Assembly: GCF_029023725.1 (NCBI RefSeq)
Contig: NZ_CP119075.1
Coordinates: 4,149,501-4,213,500 of the forward strand
Length of the DNA stretch: 64,000 nt
Source of the DNA: Synoicihabitans lomoniglobus
GTDB lineage: Bacteria > Verrucomicrobiota > Verrucomicrobiia > Opitutales > Opitutaceae
Direction of reading: 5' to 3'
Shown here: piece after piece, positions 18,498 to 28,087 of the stretch
Position numbering within the stretch: position 1 is the first letter of the stretch
Layout: each line of letters opens with the position of its first letter
Program-made: the position numbers and the translations under genes
Notes under the pieces: model-generated
Database searches by the model: none
Told to the model about the DNA's origin: nothing
Seen by the model: the letters and a program-made list of their open reading frames with translations, nothing else

Positions 18498-18793
18498 TCA
18501 TCGAAATCCTCGATTTAGCGCGGGACGACCTGGCCGCCGGATTCGAGTTTTACGAAAACAACGCCGCCGGCATCAGCCGTTATTTCCTGACTCACCTCTA
18601 TCAGGACATTGAGTCACTCAGCACGTCAGCGGGGGCGCATCGGCAGATTCACCGCGACTTTTACCGCGCGCTCTCACGTAAATTTCCGTTCGCAATCTAC
18701 TACCGCTTGAATGGCGATCGCGTGCTTGTCCACGCCGTCGTCGATTGCCGCCGCCATCCGTCTTGGATCGCGCGGCATCTCCGCAAAACGTGA
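18494..18793 (+). CDS. RelE/ParE-family toxin
   Basis: 99 residues with a GTG start inside the antitoxin's stop region. The pattern LARDDLAAGFEFYEN, then GAHRQIHRDFYRALSRKFPFAIYYRLNGDRVLVHAVVDCRRHP, is that of the ParE/RelE fold: helical hairpin followed by beta strands with Arg/Lys in the last strands. ParE members inhibit gyrase and RelE members cut mRNA on the ribosome; which applies here cannot be told. The reading frame is intact, so the module may be active. Confidence 0.9.
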   Translation: MIIEILDLARDDLAAGFEFYENNAAGISRYFLTHLYQDIESLSTSAGAHRQIHRDFYRALSRKFPFAIYYRLNGDRVLVHAVVDCRRHPSWIARHLRKT

Positions 18794-18838
18794 GTCATGA
18801 AAGTTCGGTTTTTCGTCGACTGGTGAGTTTGGTCAACC

Positions 18839-20578
18839 TCACTCCAGCGCCTTCACCCATGCCTCGACGTCGGCGCGGACGACTTGGAGCGGGGCACAGG
18901 CACCGCGGAGGATGATGTTGTGAAAAGCCGGCAGACTGAATTTGTTCCCCAAGCGCTTTTCGGCGTCGCGGCGTAGCTCGACGATGGTGAGTTGCCCGAC
19001 TTTGTAGGAACAGGCCTGGCCCGGATATACGACGTAGCGCTCGGCTTCGGAAACCTTGATGCCGTAATCGATCACTTGTTGACGTGTCCACTTGAAGGCG
19101 TGAATGCCCGTATCCACCACCAGGCGGCGCGCCCGCAAAAGTTCGCTGTCGAGATACCCCAGACGGCCGATCGGGTCGCCGTCATACCAGCCGTCATCGT
19201 GCGCCAACCACTCCGCGTAGAGCGCCCAGCCTTCGGAGTAGGCGGAGTTGCCGCCGAAAACGCGCTTGGCCCACCACTTGGGTAATCCCTCCATTTCTTG
19301 CTGCAGAGCGAGTTGGAAGTGATGTCCCGGCACTGCCTCATGATAAGTTAGCGAGCGGCGGCTGATCATTCGGTAGGGCTCGCCCGGCAACGGCACCCAA
19401 AAAATGCCCGGCATGGAGCCATCGGCAGCCGGCGTGGAGTAGTGAGCCGCCGCGTTGGCTTCCGAAAACGGTGGCTCGCGTTTCACGATGACCGGCGCGC
19501 GCGGCAACATGTCGAACAGCGGGGCGGCACGCACCTTGGCGTCCTCCACCCAGTCGACATATTCTTGAAGCAAACGCGGACGCGGGTCGGTATCGCCTTC
19601 CGGTTGAATACTCGCCTCCAAGGCGCGGTAGCGCTCCGTGATCGTGCCGGTGGTAAACCCTTGCGCGGTGAGGATCTCGTCCATTTCCGCTTCGATGCGA
19701 GCGACCTCACGCAAGCCGAGCTCGTGCACCTCGCGCGGCGTCATGTCACTGTTGGTGTAGTGGCGCAGCAACGTCGCGTAGGCGGCCTCGCCGTGCTCCA
19801 GGCGCCAGAGTCCCGCATCGCTGGTGGCGCGAGCTAGCTGGTCCTGCAACACCACCACCGCCCGGCGGTAAGCGGGATAAATTTCGGTGTTCAGATCATC
19901 GACCACCTCGGCGACGAGCCGGGCCGCTGTTGCGGGGGCAACGCCCTCCCATGGGGCGAGACGCTCCGGCAGTGACGTCGCCAACAAGTTGGCCTCCGGC
20001 GCGGGGGCGACAAAGCGCTCCATTTGTTTGATCGTCGCCGTTAAAATAAAGTCGGGCAACAGCAGGCCTTTGCTGTCGCGACGTTTCATTTCGGCGGTGG
20101 CATCGTCGATCAAACCGCCAAGTTGGCCCACTCGGGACACGTAGTTTTCCGCATCGCGCTCGTGCCGGATCGGCATCGAGCTGGCCAGATATCCAATCAA
20201 TCGACGCTGCACACCGGTGAATTGATTGAGCGGAAACTGATAGTCCTGGTGGACGGCGCCACGCACGGTGTCGTCCAACAACCACTCCATTACGCTCACC
20301 GTGCGAAGCGTTTCGGTTGACGCCCCCGCCGTATCAAACGCCCGCAACTCCGCCAAACCCCGCCGTGCCAACGCCGCGCGTTCAGCTTGGTAGGCGGCCG
20401 TCACCGGGGTGAGTTTCCCGTCGAGCGCATCCTGCTCCGCCCCCTCGAAATACTGGGTCCGGGAGGCCGTGGTCGGCGCCCCCCTCACCCACTCGGCGGC
20501 AAAGTCATCCATGAAGTCATCAACCGGGTGAGCTGCCGCGATGATGACCGAAAGCATCAGCAACGTGATAATTCGCAT
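18839..20578 (-). CDS. Exported DUF885-family protein (putative metallo-peptidase)
   Basis: 579 residues from the ATG at 20578; a TTG two codons earlier is a less likely start. A signal peptide (MRIITLLMLSVIIAAAHP) sends it to the periplasm. The zinc-site-like motif YHEAVPGHHFQLALQQEME and the downstream EGWALYAEWLA with a Glu ligand match DUF885, a family distantly related to gluzincin peptidases. C-terminal QACSYKVGQLTIVELR is also a family signature. It has no clear operon partner: it is divergent from the radical SAM gene and convergent with the toxin gene. Substrate unknown; a role in peptide turnover is plausible. Confidence 0.85.
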   Translation of the reverse strand: MRIITLLMLSVIIAAAHPVDDFMDDFAAEWVRGAPTTASRTQYFEGAEQDALDGKLTPVTAAYQAERAALARRGLAELRAFDTAGASTETLRTVSVMEWLLDDTVRGAVHQDYQFPLNQFTGVQRRLIGYLASSMPIRHERDAENYVSRVGQLGGLIDDATAEMKRRDSKGLLLPDFILTATIKQMERFVAPAPEANLLATSLPERLAPWEGVAPATAARLVAEVVDDLNTEIYPAYRRAVVVLQDQLARATSDAGLWRLEHGEAAYATLLRHYTNSDMTPREVHELGLREVARIEAEMDEILTAQGFTTGTITERYRALEASIQPEGDTDPRPRLLQEYVDWVEDAKVRAAPLFDMLPRAPVIVKREPPFSEANAAAHYSTPAADGSMPGIFWVPLPGEPYRMISRRSLTYHEAVPGHHFQLALQQEMEGLPKWWAKRVFGGNSAYSEGWALYAEWLAHDDGWYDGDPIGRLGYLDSELLRARRLVVDTGIHAFKWTRQQVIDYGIKVSEAERYVVYPGQACSYKVGQLTIVELRRDAEKRLGNKFSLPAFHNIILRGACAPLQVVRADVEAWVKALE

Positions 20579-20593
20579 GGGCAAAACGTGGCG

Positions 20594-21925
20594 ATGAACC
20601 GGTTAAAGTCGAGTCGCGCGGCCTCGACACCCTCCCCTGATTCGGTTTCTCCTGACCGCTTGGACGCCACGACACTACAAGGCCAACTCACGACCACACC
20701 CGACGGCTTGATCAACGGCACGGCCCGCGACACCACCCGCCCGGGGGAATCGCTCCTCGTCGAGCTGAAGCTGGGCCACGGTTGGTCGGCCAACATCCCG
20801 ACCGATGCCGCCACCGGCGTGTTCGAGGTGCGCCCCCCCGCCCAGGCGTTTCCCGACGGTGAACCGCTCGATATCACGGCCACGGTCGACGGACTGTCCC
20901 TGCCCGGCAGTGGCGCGCAGGTCGGGCCTCCGCTGCCCCTCGAACTGGTCGCGGGCGATATCGTCAACAACTGCAACCTGCGCTGCCCGTTTTGCCTCAC
21001 CGATTACGCGCTCACGCGGGGCACCAAACAAATGCCGGCCGAGACCTACGCGCACAGTTTGAAGCTGGCGCCGCTCGTGCCGGAGAGCGCGTTTTGGTTG
21101 TCCTGCATGCACGAACCCTCACTGAACGCTTCGTTCGGGCAATTCCTCGATCTCGTGCCCGCCGCCGACCGCCGCCGCGTCAGTTTCACCACCAATTTTG
21201 CCAAGAAACTCGACGACGATTTGCTGCGCACCATCGCACAGTCCGGCGCGCACAGCATTCGTATCTCGATCGATTCCCACGATCCCGAACTCTTCGGCCA
21301 ATTGCGCAAAGGGGCTCGGTATCCGGTTTTCATCGACAACCTCACCCGCTACGCCGCCATTGCCCGCGAGACGCCGACCGCCCCGCTGCTGCACATCATC
21401 ACGATGGCGTTCAAGGACAACCTCACCGAGATGCCCGAACTCGTGCGCTGGTGTCATGAGGAAGTCGGTGCCCGATTCCACGAGGTTCGTTTCATGTATT
21501 ACCTGCCCCACGTCGCCGAATGGGGTGCCGATCACATCATGTCGCTGGATGAGTGGGAGCAACTGAAGCGCGACCTGTTGGCCCTGCCTATGGCGCACAC
21601 CCTCGCCTTTGGGGAACCCGAACCTGACGCGCACAAGAAATTCCAAGAGCTGCCCGGCATCGATACCTACGAGCATGTGGCCGCTGTTTTCGGTGGCACG
21701 GTCACGACGGAAAATTACCGCCGGGTCGACCCGCTCGAAACCGGCTACGCCGTGCCCGACGAACCGCTACGGTTACGCCTGCGGTGGGACGGCTTGATCA
21801 TGGCCGAACAGCTGCCCGAGGACGAATTCCGTCTCAACGTGCTGCACATCGAGGATCCAAAATATTTCTACCGCCTGCGTGCCGCCGCCCCCCTCCGCGC
21901 CGACTCGCCGTGGAAACGGGTTTAG
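20594..21925 (+). CDS. Radical SAM protein with N-terminal beta-rich domain
   Basis: 443 residues from the ATG at 20594, chosen because the upstream extension lies antisense over the neighbouring gene and looks non-coding. The 4Fe-4S site is C127-x3-C131-x2-C134 (NNCNLRCPFC). Before it is a 110-residue, strand-rich domain (LTTTPDGLINGTARDTTRPG, LLVELKLGHGW, LDITATVDGL), which is not a usual radical SAM partner and may bind a ligand or protein. The core TIM-barrel part has SFTTNFAKKLDDDLL and IRISIDSHDPELFGQLRKG. No second Cys-rich SPASM domain is seen at the C-terminus. Reaction unknown. It is divergent from the DUF885 gene by only 15 nt. Confidence 0.8.
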   Translation: MNRLKSSRAASTPSPDSVSPDRLDATTLQGQLTTTPDGLINGTARDTTRPGESLLVELKLGHGWSANIPTDAATGVFEVRPPAQAFPDGEPLDITATVDGLSLPGSGAQVGPPLPLELVAGDIVNNCNLRCPFCLTDYALTRGTKQMPAETYAHSLKLAPLVPESAFWLSCMHEPSLNASFGQFLDLVPAADRRRVSFTTNFAKKLDDDLLRTIAQSGAHSIRISIDSHDPELFGQLRKGARYPVFIDNLTRYAAIARETPTAPLLHIITMAFKDNLTEMPELVRWCHEEVGARFHEVRFMYYLPHVAEWGADHIMSLDEWEQLKRDLLALPMAHTLAFGEPEPDAHKKFQELPGIDTYEHVAAVFGGTVTTENYRRVDPLETGYAVPDEPLRLRLRWDGLIMAEQLPEDEFRLNVLHIEDPKYFYRLRAAAPLRADSPWKRV

Positions 21926-21951
21926 GTTAGGGTTTCGATGAGGCAGGCGCT

Positions 21952-22121
21952 GTTTTTACAGGAGGGAACAGAGAAAGCAGAGCCACTCCAACGTGGTTGG
22001 TTTACAGAAGGTAACGAAGAGAACGAAGCCACTCCGCTGAGTCTTTCTTTGTTTCCTTTGTTGCCTTCTGTAAAATCAGCAAGCTGACGACTCTGTAACT
22101 TCTGTTTCCTCCTGTGAAAAC
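21952..22121. repeat. Nested inverted repeat built from four copies of a ~28-bp unit
   Basis: Outer arms at 21952-21982 and 22091-22121 are complementary with a few mismatches; inner arms at 21999-22028 and 22043-22075 are likewise. All four arms are versions of one unit that begins TTTACAGAAGG or TTTACAGGAGG followed by AACnAAG-type steps. The result would fold into a long cruciform or stem-loop. It fills the gap between two convergent genes and could end transcription from both sides, or be a mobile repeat. Confidence 0.78.
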
Positions 22122-22142
22122 AACCGGAGGATCGGCTTCGCT

Positions 22143-23141
22143 TCACTCCTGCTTCAGCTCGCGGAGCATGAGGTCGCGCAGGGCTTTCGCGGCGACCTTG
22201 CCGTCGTAGAGGGTGTGGTAGACCTCCGCCAGAATCGGCGCTTCGATGCCGCGATCCTGACACAGTCCGTAAAAGGCGGCGGTGGTCTTGTAGCCCTCCA
22301 CCACGGTTTTGCGATGAGCCATCAGATCGACGACTTTGGCGCCGGCTCCGATCTGTTCCCCAAACTGCCGGTTGCGGCTCCAACCGCCGTGGCAAGTCGC
22401 CACCAGATCGCCAAACCCGCTTAGGCCGTAAAACGTTTCGGCCTGCGCACCGAGCGCCTGCCCCACGCGCACCATTTCGGCCAGTGCCCGGGTCAGCATG
22501 GCGGCCCGGGTGTTGTCGCCGAGTTTGAGTCCATCGCAGATGCCGGCGGCGATCGCATAAATGTTTTTGAGACAACCACCGAACTCCGCGCCCGCCACAT
22601 CCGTGCTGGTATAGACGCGCAGACTCGCGCCGCTGATCTCGGTTTGCACCGATTCCAACAACGCCTGAGGTGCATCCGCAGCCAGGACCATGGCCGCCGG
22701 CAGGCCGCGGGCGACTTCCTCGGCGTTGGTGGGCCCGGTGAGAGAACCGGCCGGGTAATCGGGCAACACCGCCCGAATCACTTCCGCAGGGCGCAAATGC
22801 GTATCGACCTCGAGACCCTTGGCCAGACTGAGCACGAGCTTCAACGCGGTCGCCAACCCGAGCGCCTCGCGCACCTTGGTCGCGGTGGCCCGCAGGGCCT
22901 GCGCCGGGCAAGCCAGCAGCACGACCTCGGCCTCCATGAGCACGGGGACGAGTTCGTGTCCCACCTGCAGGCTGGGGGGCAGCGGCACGCCGGGCAGATA
23001 ATCGACATTTTCGCGCGAGGAGGACAAGGCCAGCGCCTGCTCAAACCGTCGCGGCACCAACGTCACGGTGTGACCCATGTTCGACAGGTGGATCGCCATG
23101 GCCGTGCCCCACGCTCCCGCCCCAATGACCGCAAAATTCAT
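22143..23141 (-). CDS. gpsA: Glycerol-3-phosphate dehydrogenase (NAD(P)+)
   Basis: 332 residues. Cytoplasmic reduction of dihydroxyacetone phosphate to sn-glycerol 3-phosphate for phospholipid synthesis. The Rossmann motif VIGAGAWGTAMA lies at residues 5-16, followed by LTGPTNAEEVARG (substrate loop), EFGGCLKNIYAIAAGICDGLKLGDNTRAA with the catalytic Lys, and the C-terminal GLSGFGDLVATCHGGWSRNRQFG motif. Length is normal for GpsA. No operon partner is evident. Confidence 0.95.
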   Translation of the reverse strand: MNFAVIGAGAWGTAMAIHLSNMGHTVTLVPRRFEQALALSSSRENVDYLPGVPLPPSLQVGHELVPVLMEAEVVLLACPAQALRATATKVREALGLATALKLVLSLAKGLEVDTHLRPAEVIRAVLPDYPAGSLTGPTNAEEVARGLPAAMVLAADAPQALLESVQTEISGASLRVYTSTDVAGAEFGGCLKNIYAIAAGICDGLKLGDNTRAAMLTRALAEMVRVGQALGAQAETFYGLSGFGDLVATCHGGWSRNRQFGEQIGAGAKVVDLMAHRKTVVEGYKTTAAFYGLCQDRGIEAPILAEVYHTLYDGKVAAKALRDLMLRELKQE

Positions 23142-23317
23142 GGATTGGTCACATCGGAATAACCGGTCGGAAACAACCAGAAATCGTTTCCCCGACGCCC
23201 AACTCCCAAACCCAGAGGTTTATAAGTAACACTATTGCGCTGACTCCACCAAACTCAATGGTCGCTCAGGTGAGCCGAACCCGCCGTTGACGCTCCCCCG
23301 CTTTCTCTCCGCCACGC

Positions 23318-25231
23318 ATGCCGCTGTTTTCCCCCAGATTCCTCCGCAAATTTGATACCGCCTATCGGGAGCATGCGTATTTCGCACGGTTGAAAGCCCG
23401 CCTGCTCACCGGGTTCTGCATGTTGTTGCTGGTGCTGTTCAGCCTGAACATCGTCAAACTTTGGCTGGTCCAATCACCGTCCATCCACGCGCGTATTGGC
23501 ATCAATCTGATCCTGCTGGCGGCCACGACGCTGTGTTTGCACGAGATCAAACGAGGCCGCGACCGACGCGCCGGCAACGTGCTCACGTTACTCACAGTCG
23601 TGCCGGTGCATGCCTTCGTCTTGGTCAACCCCACATTCACCGATCCCGTGAGTGTCGGCATGCAGTTGTTTGCCTTCGATTTGGGGTTTCTGCTGGTGGC
23701 GATGATCTTCGCCTCGCGGGGAGTCACGCTGGGGGTTTTCGCCATCATCATGGTGGGCCATGTGCTGTTCGGGCGGATGATGCTGCAACATCCGGATCTG
23801 CCGGCCGCCGTCGAAGCCGCGTTCCACACCTTGCTGCGCGACGGCGCCATCACGCTGGGCTTTGTATTTGCGCTGGGCTTCACCCTGTCGCGCCTGATCT
23901 CCGCCTCCAATCAACGTAGCGAGGAGGCCCTCAAAAAGACTTCCCACCTCAACGAACAACTCGAGCGACTCGTGCAGGAGCGCACCGTTGATCTGGAAGC
24001 CGCCACCGCCCGCGCCAACGACGCGTCCCGGGCCAAGAGCGAGTTTCTCGCCAACATGAGTCACGAGATTCGCACCCCGCTCAACGGTATCATCGCTTCC
24101 ACCGATCTATTGCTCCGCCGCGACGATATTCCGGCAGTCGCAACCGAGCACATGCGCATCGTGGCCGAGTCCGGAGAGATATTGCTCAAGTTGATCGGCG
24201 ACATCCTCGACTTTTCCAAAATCGAGGCCGGTGAACTGCATCTGGAGGAAAATGCCTTCGCCCTGCACACCCTGATTCGGGATGCCAAGGCCGTCCTCGC
24301 GGCTCAAGCCCGCGAAGGCAAGGTGGAGGTGGAAACCACCCTCGCCGCCGACTTGGCCGACTACTACCAAGGCGACAGCTACCGCCTGCGCCAGGTGCTG
24401 CTCAACCTGTTGTCCAACGCCATAAAATTCACCCCGACCGGCGGTCACGTCACGGTCGGCGTCGGCCTGGAACCCGTGACCGACGGCGCGGACCGGGTTT
24501 GTTTTCGTGTCACGGACTCCGGTATCGGCATGGATGCCGATACCCAACGCCGGATCTTTCAACGCTTCACTCAGGCGGACTCATCCACGACCCGCCGTTT
24601 CGGGGGCACCGGCCTCGGTCTCGCCATCACGGCCCGACTCGTCGAGATGATGGGCGGTAAACTGCAGGTGAACAGCCAACTGGGTGAGGGATCGGAATTT
24701 CACTTCTCGCTGCCGCTGCACGTGGTCAAAACCGCCCCGACAAACTCGACCACCGCCCGCGTGCGTTCCGCCCAGCTCGGATTGAACGTGCTCGTGGTCG
24801 AAGACAATCTCGTCAATCGCAAGATCCTCAGCGCCCAGCTCAAGGAGCTTGGCTGCCCCCACACGCTGGCGGTCGACGGCGAGGCCGCATTATTGGTCTT
24901 AAAAGACGAAACCCTGCCCGACGTGATCCTGATGGACTGCCATATGCCGCGGCTCGACGGTTGGGCGACGACGGAGGCCCTGCGCATGTGGGCATCCGAT
25001 TCCCGCGCCACCGTGCGGATGAAATCCGCCAGCGCGCTCCCCATTATCGCGCTCACCGCCGCCGCCATGCCCGAGGAGCGCCAACGTTGTCTCGACGCCG
25101 GGATGGACGATTTCGTGCCCAAGCCGGTAAAACTGAACGAGCTTCACGTGGCTTTGGAACGCATTCAGGCCCGGCGGCAAGCCGAGTTCCCTCCCCGCCC
25201 CGTCTCTCCGAGCGTATCGCTCGACGCGTAA
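23318..25231 (+). CDS. Membrane-bound hybrid histidine kinase
   Basis: 637 residues. About six N-terminal membrane helices (to residue ~190) form a MASE-like sensor with no obvious periplasmic ligand domain. A coiled coil ([20 protein letters not shown]) follows, then HisKA with the phosphorylated H249 ([13 protein letters not shown]), an HATPase_c domain ([16 protein letters not shown], then [20 protein letters not shown]) and a C-terminal receiver domain with D540 ([13 protein letters not shown]). The receiver probably passes phosphate to an HPt protein not in the window. It stands alone, so its partner and signal are unknown. Confidence 0.92.
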   Translation: MPLFSPRFLRKFDTAYREHAYFARLKARLLTGFCMLLLVLFSLNIVKLWLVQSPSIHARIGINLILLAATTLCLHEIKRGRDRRAGNVLTLLTVVPVHAFVLVNPTFTDPVSVGMQLFAFDLGFLLVAMIFASRGVTLGVFAIIMVGHVLFGRMMLQHPDLPAAVEAAFHTLLRDGAITLGFVFALGFTLSRLISASNQRSEEALKKTSHLNEQLERLVQERTVDLEAATARANDASRAKSEFLANMSHEIRTPLNGIIASTDLLLRRDDIPAVATEHMRIVAESGEILLKLIGDILDFSKIEAGELHLEENAFALHTLIRDAKAVLAAQAREGKVEVETTLAADLADYYQGDSYRLRQVLLNLLSNAIKFTPTGGHVTVGVGLEPVTDGADRVCFRVTDSGIGMDADTQRRIFQRFTQADSSTTRRFGGTGLGLAITARLVEMMGGKLQVNSQLGEGSEFHFSLPLHVVKTAPTNSTTARVRSAQLGLNVLVVEDNLVNRKILSAQLKELGCPHTLAVDGEAALLVLKDETLPDVILMDCHMPRLDGWATTEALRMWASDSRATVRMKSASALPIIALTAAAMPEERQRCLDAGMDDFVPKPVKLNELHVALERIQARRQAEFPPRPVSPSVSLDA

Positions 25232-25270
25232 CCTCAGCGCGCGAATCCGGCGCCCCGCCCCTTTTTCCAA

Positions 25271-25825
25271 TCAGTCGGGCGATAATTTCGCGATCAATCC
25301 GTCGACCAGCGCATCGGTTTCAGCCACGACGCGCGGCACGGCTGGCGAGTTCGCGGTCGTAGCGACTTGAGCACTACGGGAAAATGCCGCCGCTAAAAAC
25401 GCCTCCTTGGCCTCATGCATGCGGCCGTCGGCGGTAAACTCCTCTGCCGTCCCGGACAGTCCCACAAACCGCGGTGTGAGTTTTTCCCCGATCCAGATAC
25501 GCCAATCGCGTTCGTCGGCGAAATAAACCGCCAGCACGCCGGACTGCCGCAATCCATAGGCGGCCGATAGCCGGCGCATGTAAACACCCGGCGCACTATC
25601 CTCGGCGGCAGTCGGCGAAGTGAGGTGATACTCGAACTGCATCCGAATCCCGGCCGCAGCCTCGAAATGGTCGAGCTTTGCTACCAACGCCTGCTGCCAG
25701 GCGGGATCAGACGGCAGGATTTGCGCCGCGTCCACCACCGGCGAATCGACCTTCTCCGCGCCGACCAAGACAGTTCCCAGCGCCACGCCCCAACCCCACA
25801 CCCACCGCATCATCCATCGTTTCAT
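25271..25825 (-). CDS. TPM-domain-like exported protein
   Basis: 184 residues from the ATG at 25825, which gives a signal peptide (WGWGVALGTVLVGAEK). The body, with GVLAVYFADERDWRIWIGEKL and the downstream LSGTAEEFT region, resembles the TPM (phosphatase-like, YgcG) domain, in which a central strand pattern GVLLLV...R.IRIEVG is diagnostic. Many TPM proteins have a C-terminal membrane helix; this one has none. It lies 54 nt after panB on the same strand and may be read from the panB-lysA transcript, though no link to pantothenate is known. Function unknown. Confidence 0.6.
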   Translation of the reverse strand: MKRWMMRWVWGWGVALGTVLVGAEKVDSPVVDAAQILPSDPAWQQALVAKLDHFEAAAGIRMQFEYHLTSPTAAEDSAPGVYMRRLSAAYGLRQSGVLAVYFADERDWRIWIGEKLTPRFVGLSGTAEEFTADGRMHEAKEAFLAAAFSRSAQVATTANSPAVPRVVAETDALVDGLIAKLSPD

Positions 25826-25879
25826 GACGGCACGGATAAGTGGTCGATCGCGGCAAGGCAACTTGCCGACCGCCCTACC

Positions 25880-26668
25880 TCAGCGCGGAAAATTCCGGGA
25901 GCGCACCGCCGCCGTGTAGTCGGTCAACCCCCGCGTGAAAACCGATCCGGCATCGGCAAATTTTTGCACGAATCCGGGCACGTAACCCGGCGTGAGACCG
26001 AGCACGTCCGTGATGACCAAAATCTGCCCGTCGCAATCCGCCCCGGCCCCGATCCCGATCACCGGAATCGTAACCGCCGCCGTCACCGCCTTGGCGGCGG
26101 CGGGCTTCACCATTTCCAACAGCAAAGCGAAACAACCGGCCGCCTCCAGCGCCTGTGCATCGGCGATCAGCGCGGCGGTTTCGGCATCGGTCACCCCGTA
26201 TTTTTTGTAACGGCCGAGTTGTTTGACCTGTTGCGGCATGAGGCCGATGTGACCCCACACCGGCACCCCGGCTTCGACGAGTCGGGCGATCTTGGGCGCG
26301 AGTTTGCGCCCCCCCTCGATTTTAACGGCATCGACGCCGGCTTCCTGCATGAGCCGCTGGCACGACATCAATACGCGGCGAAAATCAAAATGCGCCTCGC
26401 CGAACGGCACATCGGCGGCGACGAGCGCCGCGGGCTTCGCCCGCATCACCGCGGCGGCGTGATGCACCATCGTGTCGAGGGTGACCGGCACGGTGCCGTC
26501 GTGACCGAGGATGGTGTTACCCACCGAGTCACCGACCAGGATGATGTCGACTCCCGCCTGATCGGCGTAGTGCGCCATCATGGCATCGTAGGCGGTGATC
26601 GCCACGAGCGGATCGCCGCCTTTGCTTTGGCGAAGAGTGTGCGGGGTGGTTTTGACGGGACGTGGCAT
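25880..26668 (-). CDS. panB: 3-methyl-2-oxobutanoate hydroxymethyltransferase
   Basis: 262 residues, standard length. First committed step of pantothenate synthesis: adds a hydroxymethyl group from 5,10-methylene-THF to alpha-ketoisovalerate. Family motifs include ITAYDAMMAHYADQAGVD, VGDSVGNTILGHDGT with metal-binding Asp, HIGLMPQQVKQLGRYK and IPVIGIGAGADCDGQILVITDVLGL. It starts 14 nt after lysA ends, so the two probably share a transcript. Confidence 0.95.
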   Translation of the reverse strand: MPRPVKTTPHTLRQSKGGDPLVAITAYDAMMAHYADQAGVDIILVGDSVGNTILGHDGTVPVTLDTMVHHAAAVMRAKPAALVAADVPFGEAHFDFRRVLMSCQRLMQEAGVDAVKIEGGRKLAPKIARLVEAGVPVWGHIGLMPQQVKQLGRYKKYGVTDAETAALIADAQALEAAGCFALLLEMVKPAAAKAVTAAVTIPVIGIGAGADCDGQILVITDVLGLTPGYVPGFVQKFADAGSVFTRGLTDYTAAVRSRNFPR

Positions 26669-26682
26669 GACGAAGGATTCGC

Positions 26683-27987
26683 TTAAGCGAGAAAGGCCGG
26701 GATCTTCTCGTTGGCGATCATCTGCTCAAATGTCTCCCGCGCATTGATGAGTTCAAACGAACTGCCTTGCACCAAAACCTCGGCGGCGGTGCCACGGGTG
26801 TTGTAGCGGCTCGACATGGTGTAGCCATAGGCACCGGCGCTCATGAAAGCCACGAGCTCCCCCTCGCCCACCGATTGGATCTCGCGGTCCTTGGCGAAAC
26901 AGTCGCCCGATTCACAAATCGGGCCCACGATATCAGCAGTCATGGCGGCCCGCGACGTATCGCGTTGGAGCGGCACCACCTCATGGTAGGCGTCATACAT
27001 GGCGGGTCGGGCGAGGTCGTTCATAGCCGCATCGATGACGAGGAAGTTCTTTTGCGCGCCCCGTTTCAGATACTCGACCCGCGACAGCATCACTCCGGCG
27101 TTGCCGACCAGAAAGCGACCGGGCTCAAGCATGATCTTCAGGCCCAGGTCCTTGAGCAAAGGGGTCAGCGCCGCTCCGTAGGCCTCCGGCGTAATCGGAC
27201 GCTCGGCCGCGGGAAACGCGTCCCACCACGCTTGGTCGCCACTGGCCAGGGCGTCCTCGTAAATGATGCCGATACCGCCGCCGATGGAGAAGTATTCGAG
27301 ACCGTAATCGGCCTGCAGTTGCGCGACGACCGGCACGACCTTTTTCACCGCTTCGGTGAACGGACCGATGGTCGTGAGCTGGGAACCGATATGCATCTGG
27401 ATGCCGGCCACCCGGATGTGGGGCAATTTGGACGCGGCCTCATAGGCGGAGGCGGCCACCGCGAGCGGAATACCGAACTTATTGTCACTCTTGCCCGTGG
27501 TGATCTTGGCGTGCGTCTTCGCGTCGACATTGGGATTGATGCGGATCGCGATCGGAGCCTTCACCCCGAGCCGTCCGGCCACGTAATTGATGCGGGCGAG
27601 CTCGGGTTCACTTTCGACGTGAAACGAGAATACCTCGTTTTTGAGGGCGAGTTCGATTTCCGCCTCCGACTTGCCCACGCCGGCGAAGACACTCGCCTTC
27701 ACCTCGGAACCGGCCGCCAACACCCGCCGAATTTCGCCGCCACTCACGAGATCGAAACTCGTGCCCAGATTCGCGAAATGCCGGAGCAATGCGAGCGAGC
27801 TGTTGGCCTTCATCGCGTAACAGACCTGCACATCGAGCTCGCGGAAACTGCGCTGCAACCGTGTCACGTTGTCAGCAATCGTGGTCGCGCTGTAAACGTA
27901 GGTGGGCGTGCCGTAGAGACGAGCGACGCCCGCAAGATCGACATCTTCGCAATGCAGCGCGGAACCGTGGTAACTAAAGTGATGCAT
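26683..27987 (-). CDS. lysA: Diaminopimelate decarboxylase
   Basis: 434 residues from the ATG at 27987; the open frame continues 71 codons further upstream but lacks conservation. Last step of lysine synthesis: PLP-dependent decarboxylation of meso-diaminopimelate. The PLP Lys is K60 (VCYAMKANSS). Other marks are SGGEIRR, SIGGGIGI (phosphate binding), LEPGRFLVGNAG, the active-site Cys region ICESGDCFA and GAYGYTMSSRYNTR. It is the first gene of the lysA-panB unit. Confidence 0.95.
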   Translation of the reverse strand: MHHFSYHGSALHCEDVDLAGVARLYGTPTYVYSATTIADNVTRLQRSFRELDVQVCYAMKANSSLALLRHFANLGTSFDLVSGGEIRRVLAAGSEVKASVFAGVGKSEAEIELALKNEVFSFHVESEPELARINYVAGRLGVKAPIAIRINPNVDAKTHAKITTGKSDNKFGIPLAVAASAYEAASKLPHIRVAGIQMHIGSQLTTIGPFTEAVKKVVPVVAQLQADYGLEYFSIGGGIGIIYEDALASGDQAWWDAFPAAERPITPEAYGAALTPLLKDLGLKIMLEPGRFLVGNAGVMLSRVEYLKRGAQKNFLVIDAAMNDLARPAMYDAYHEVVPLQRDTSRAAMTADIVGPICESGDCFAKDREIQSVGEGELVAFMSAGAYGYTMSSRYNTRGTAAEVLVQGSSFELINARETFEQMIANEKIPAFLA

Positions 27988-28087
27988 GGTCGAACAGGGC
28001 AGGGTCGCTAAAATCGCGTGAAACCCGCGCAAACTGCGAGTTTCGCCTTGAGAAAACCACCTAAAAAAATCCACGTTATAAATACCG

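Noticed and set aside
20594..21925. Radical SAM gene as ArsS, the partner of the TIGR04283 glycosyltransferase
   Set aside because: The cluster context and lack of the ArsS C-terminal domain do not fit, and the genes are more than 20 kb apart.
28048..28082. Sigma-70 promoter TTGAGA...TATAAA for the small protein at 28088
   Set aside because: The spacer is 22-23 nt and the -10 would abut the start codon.
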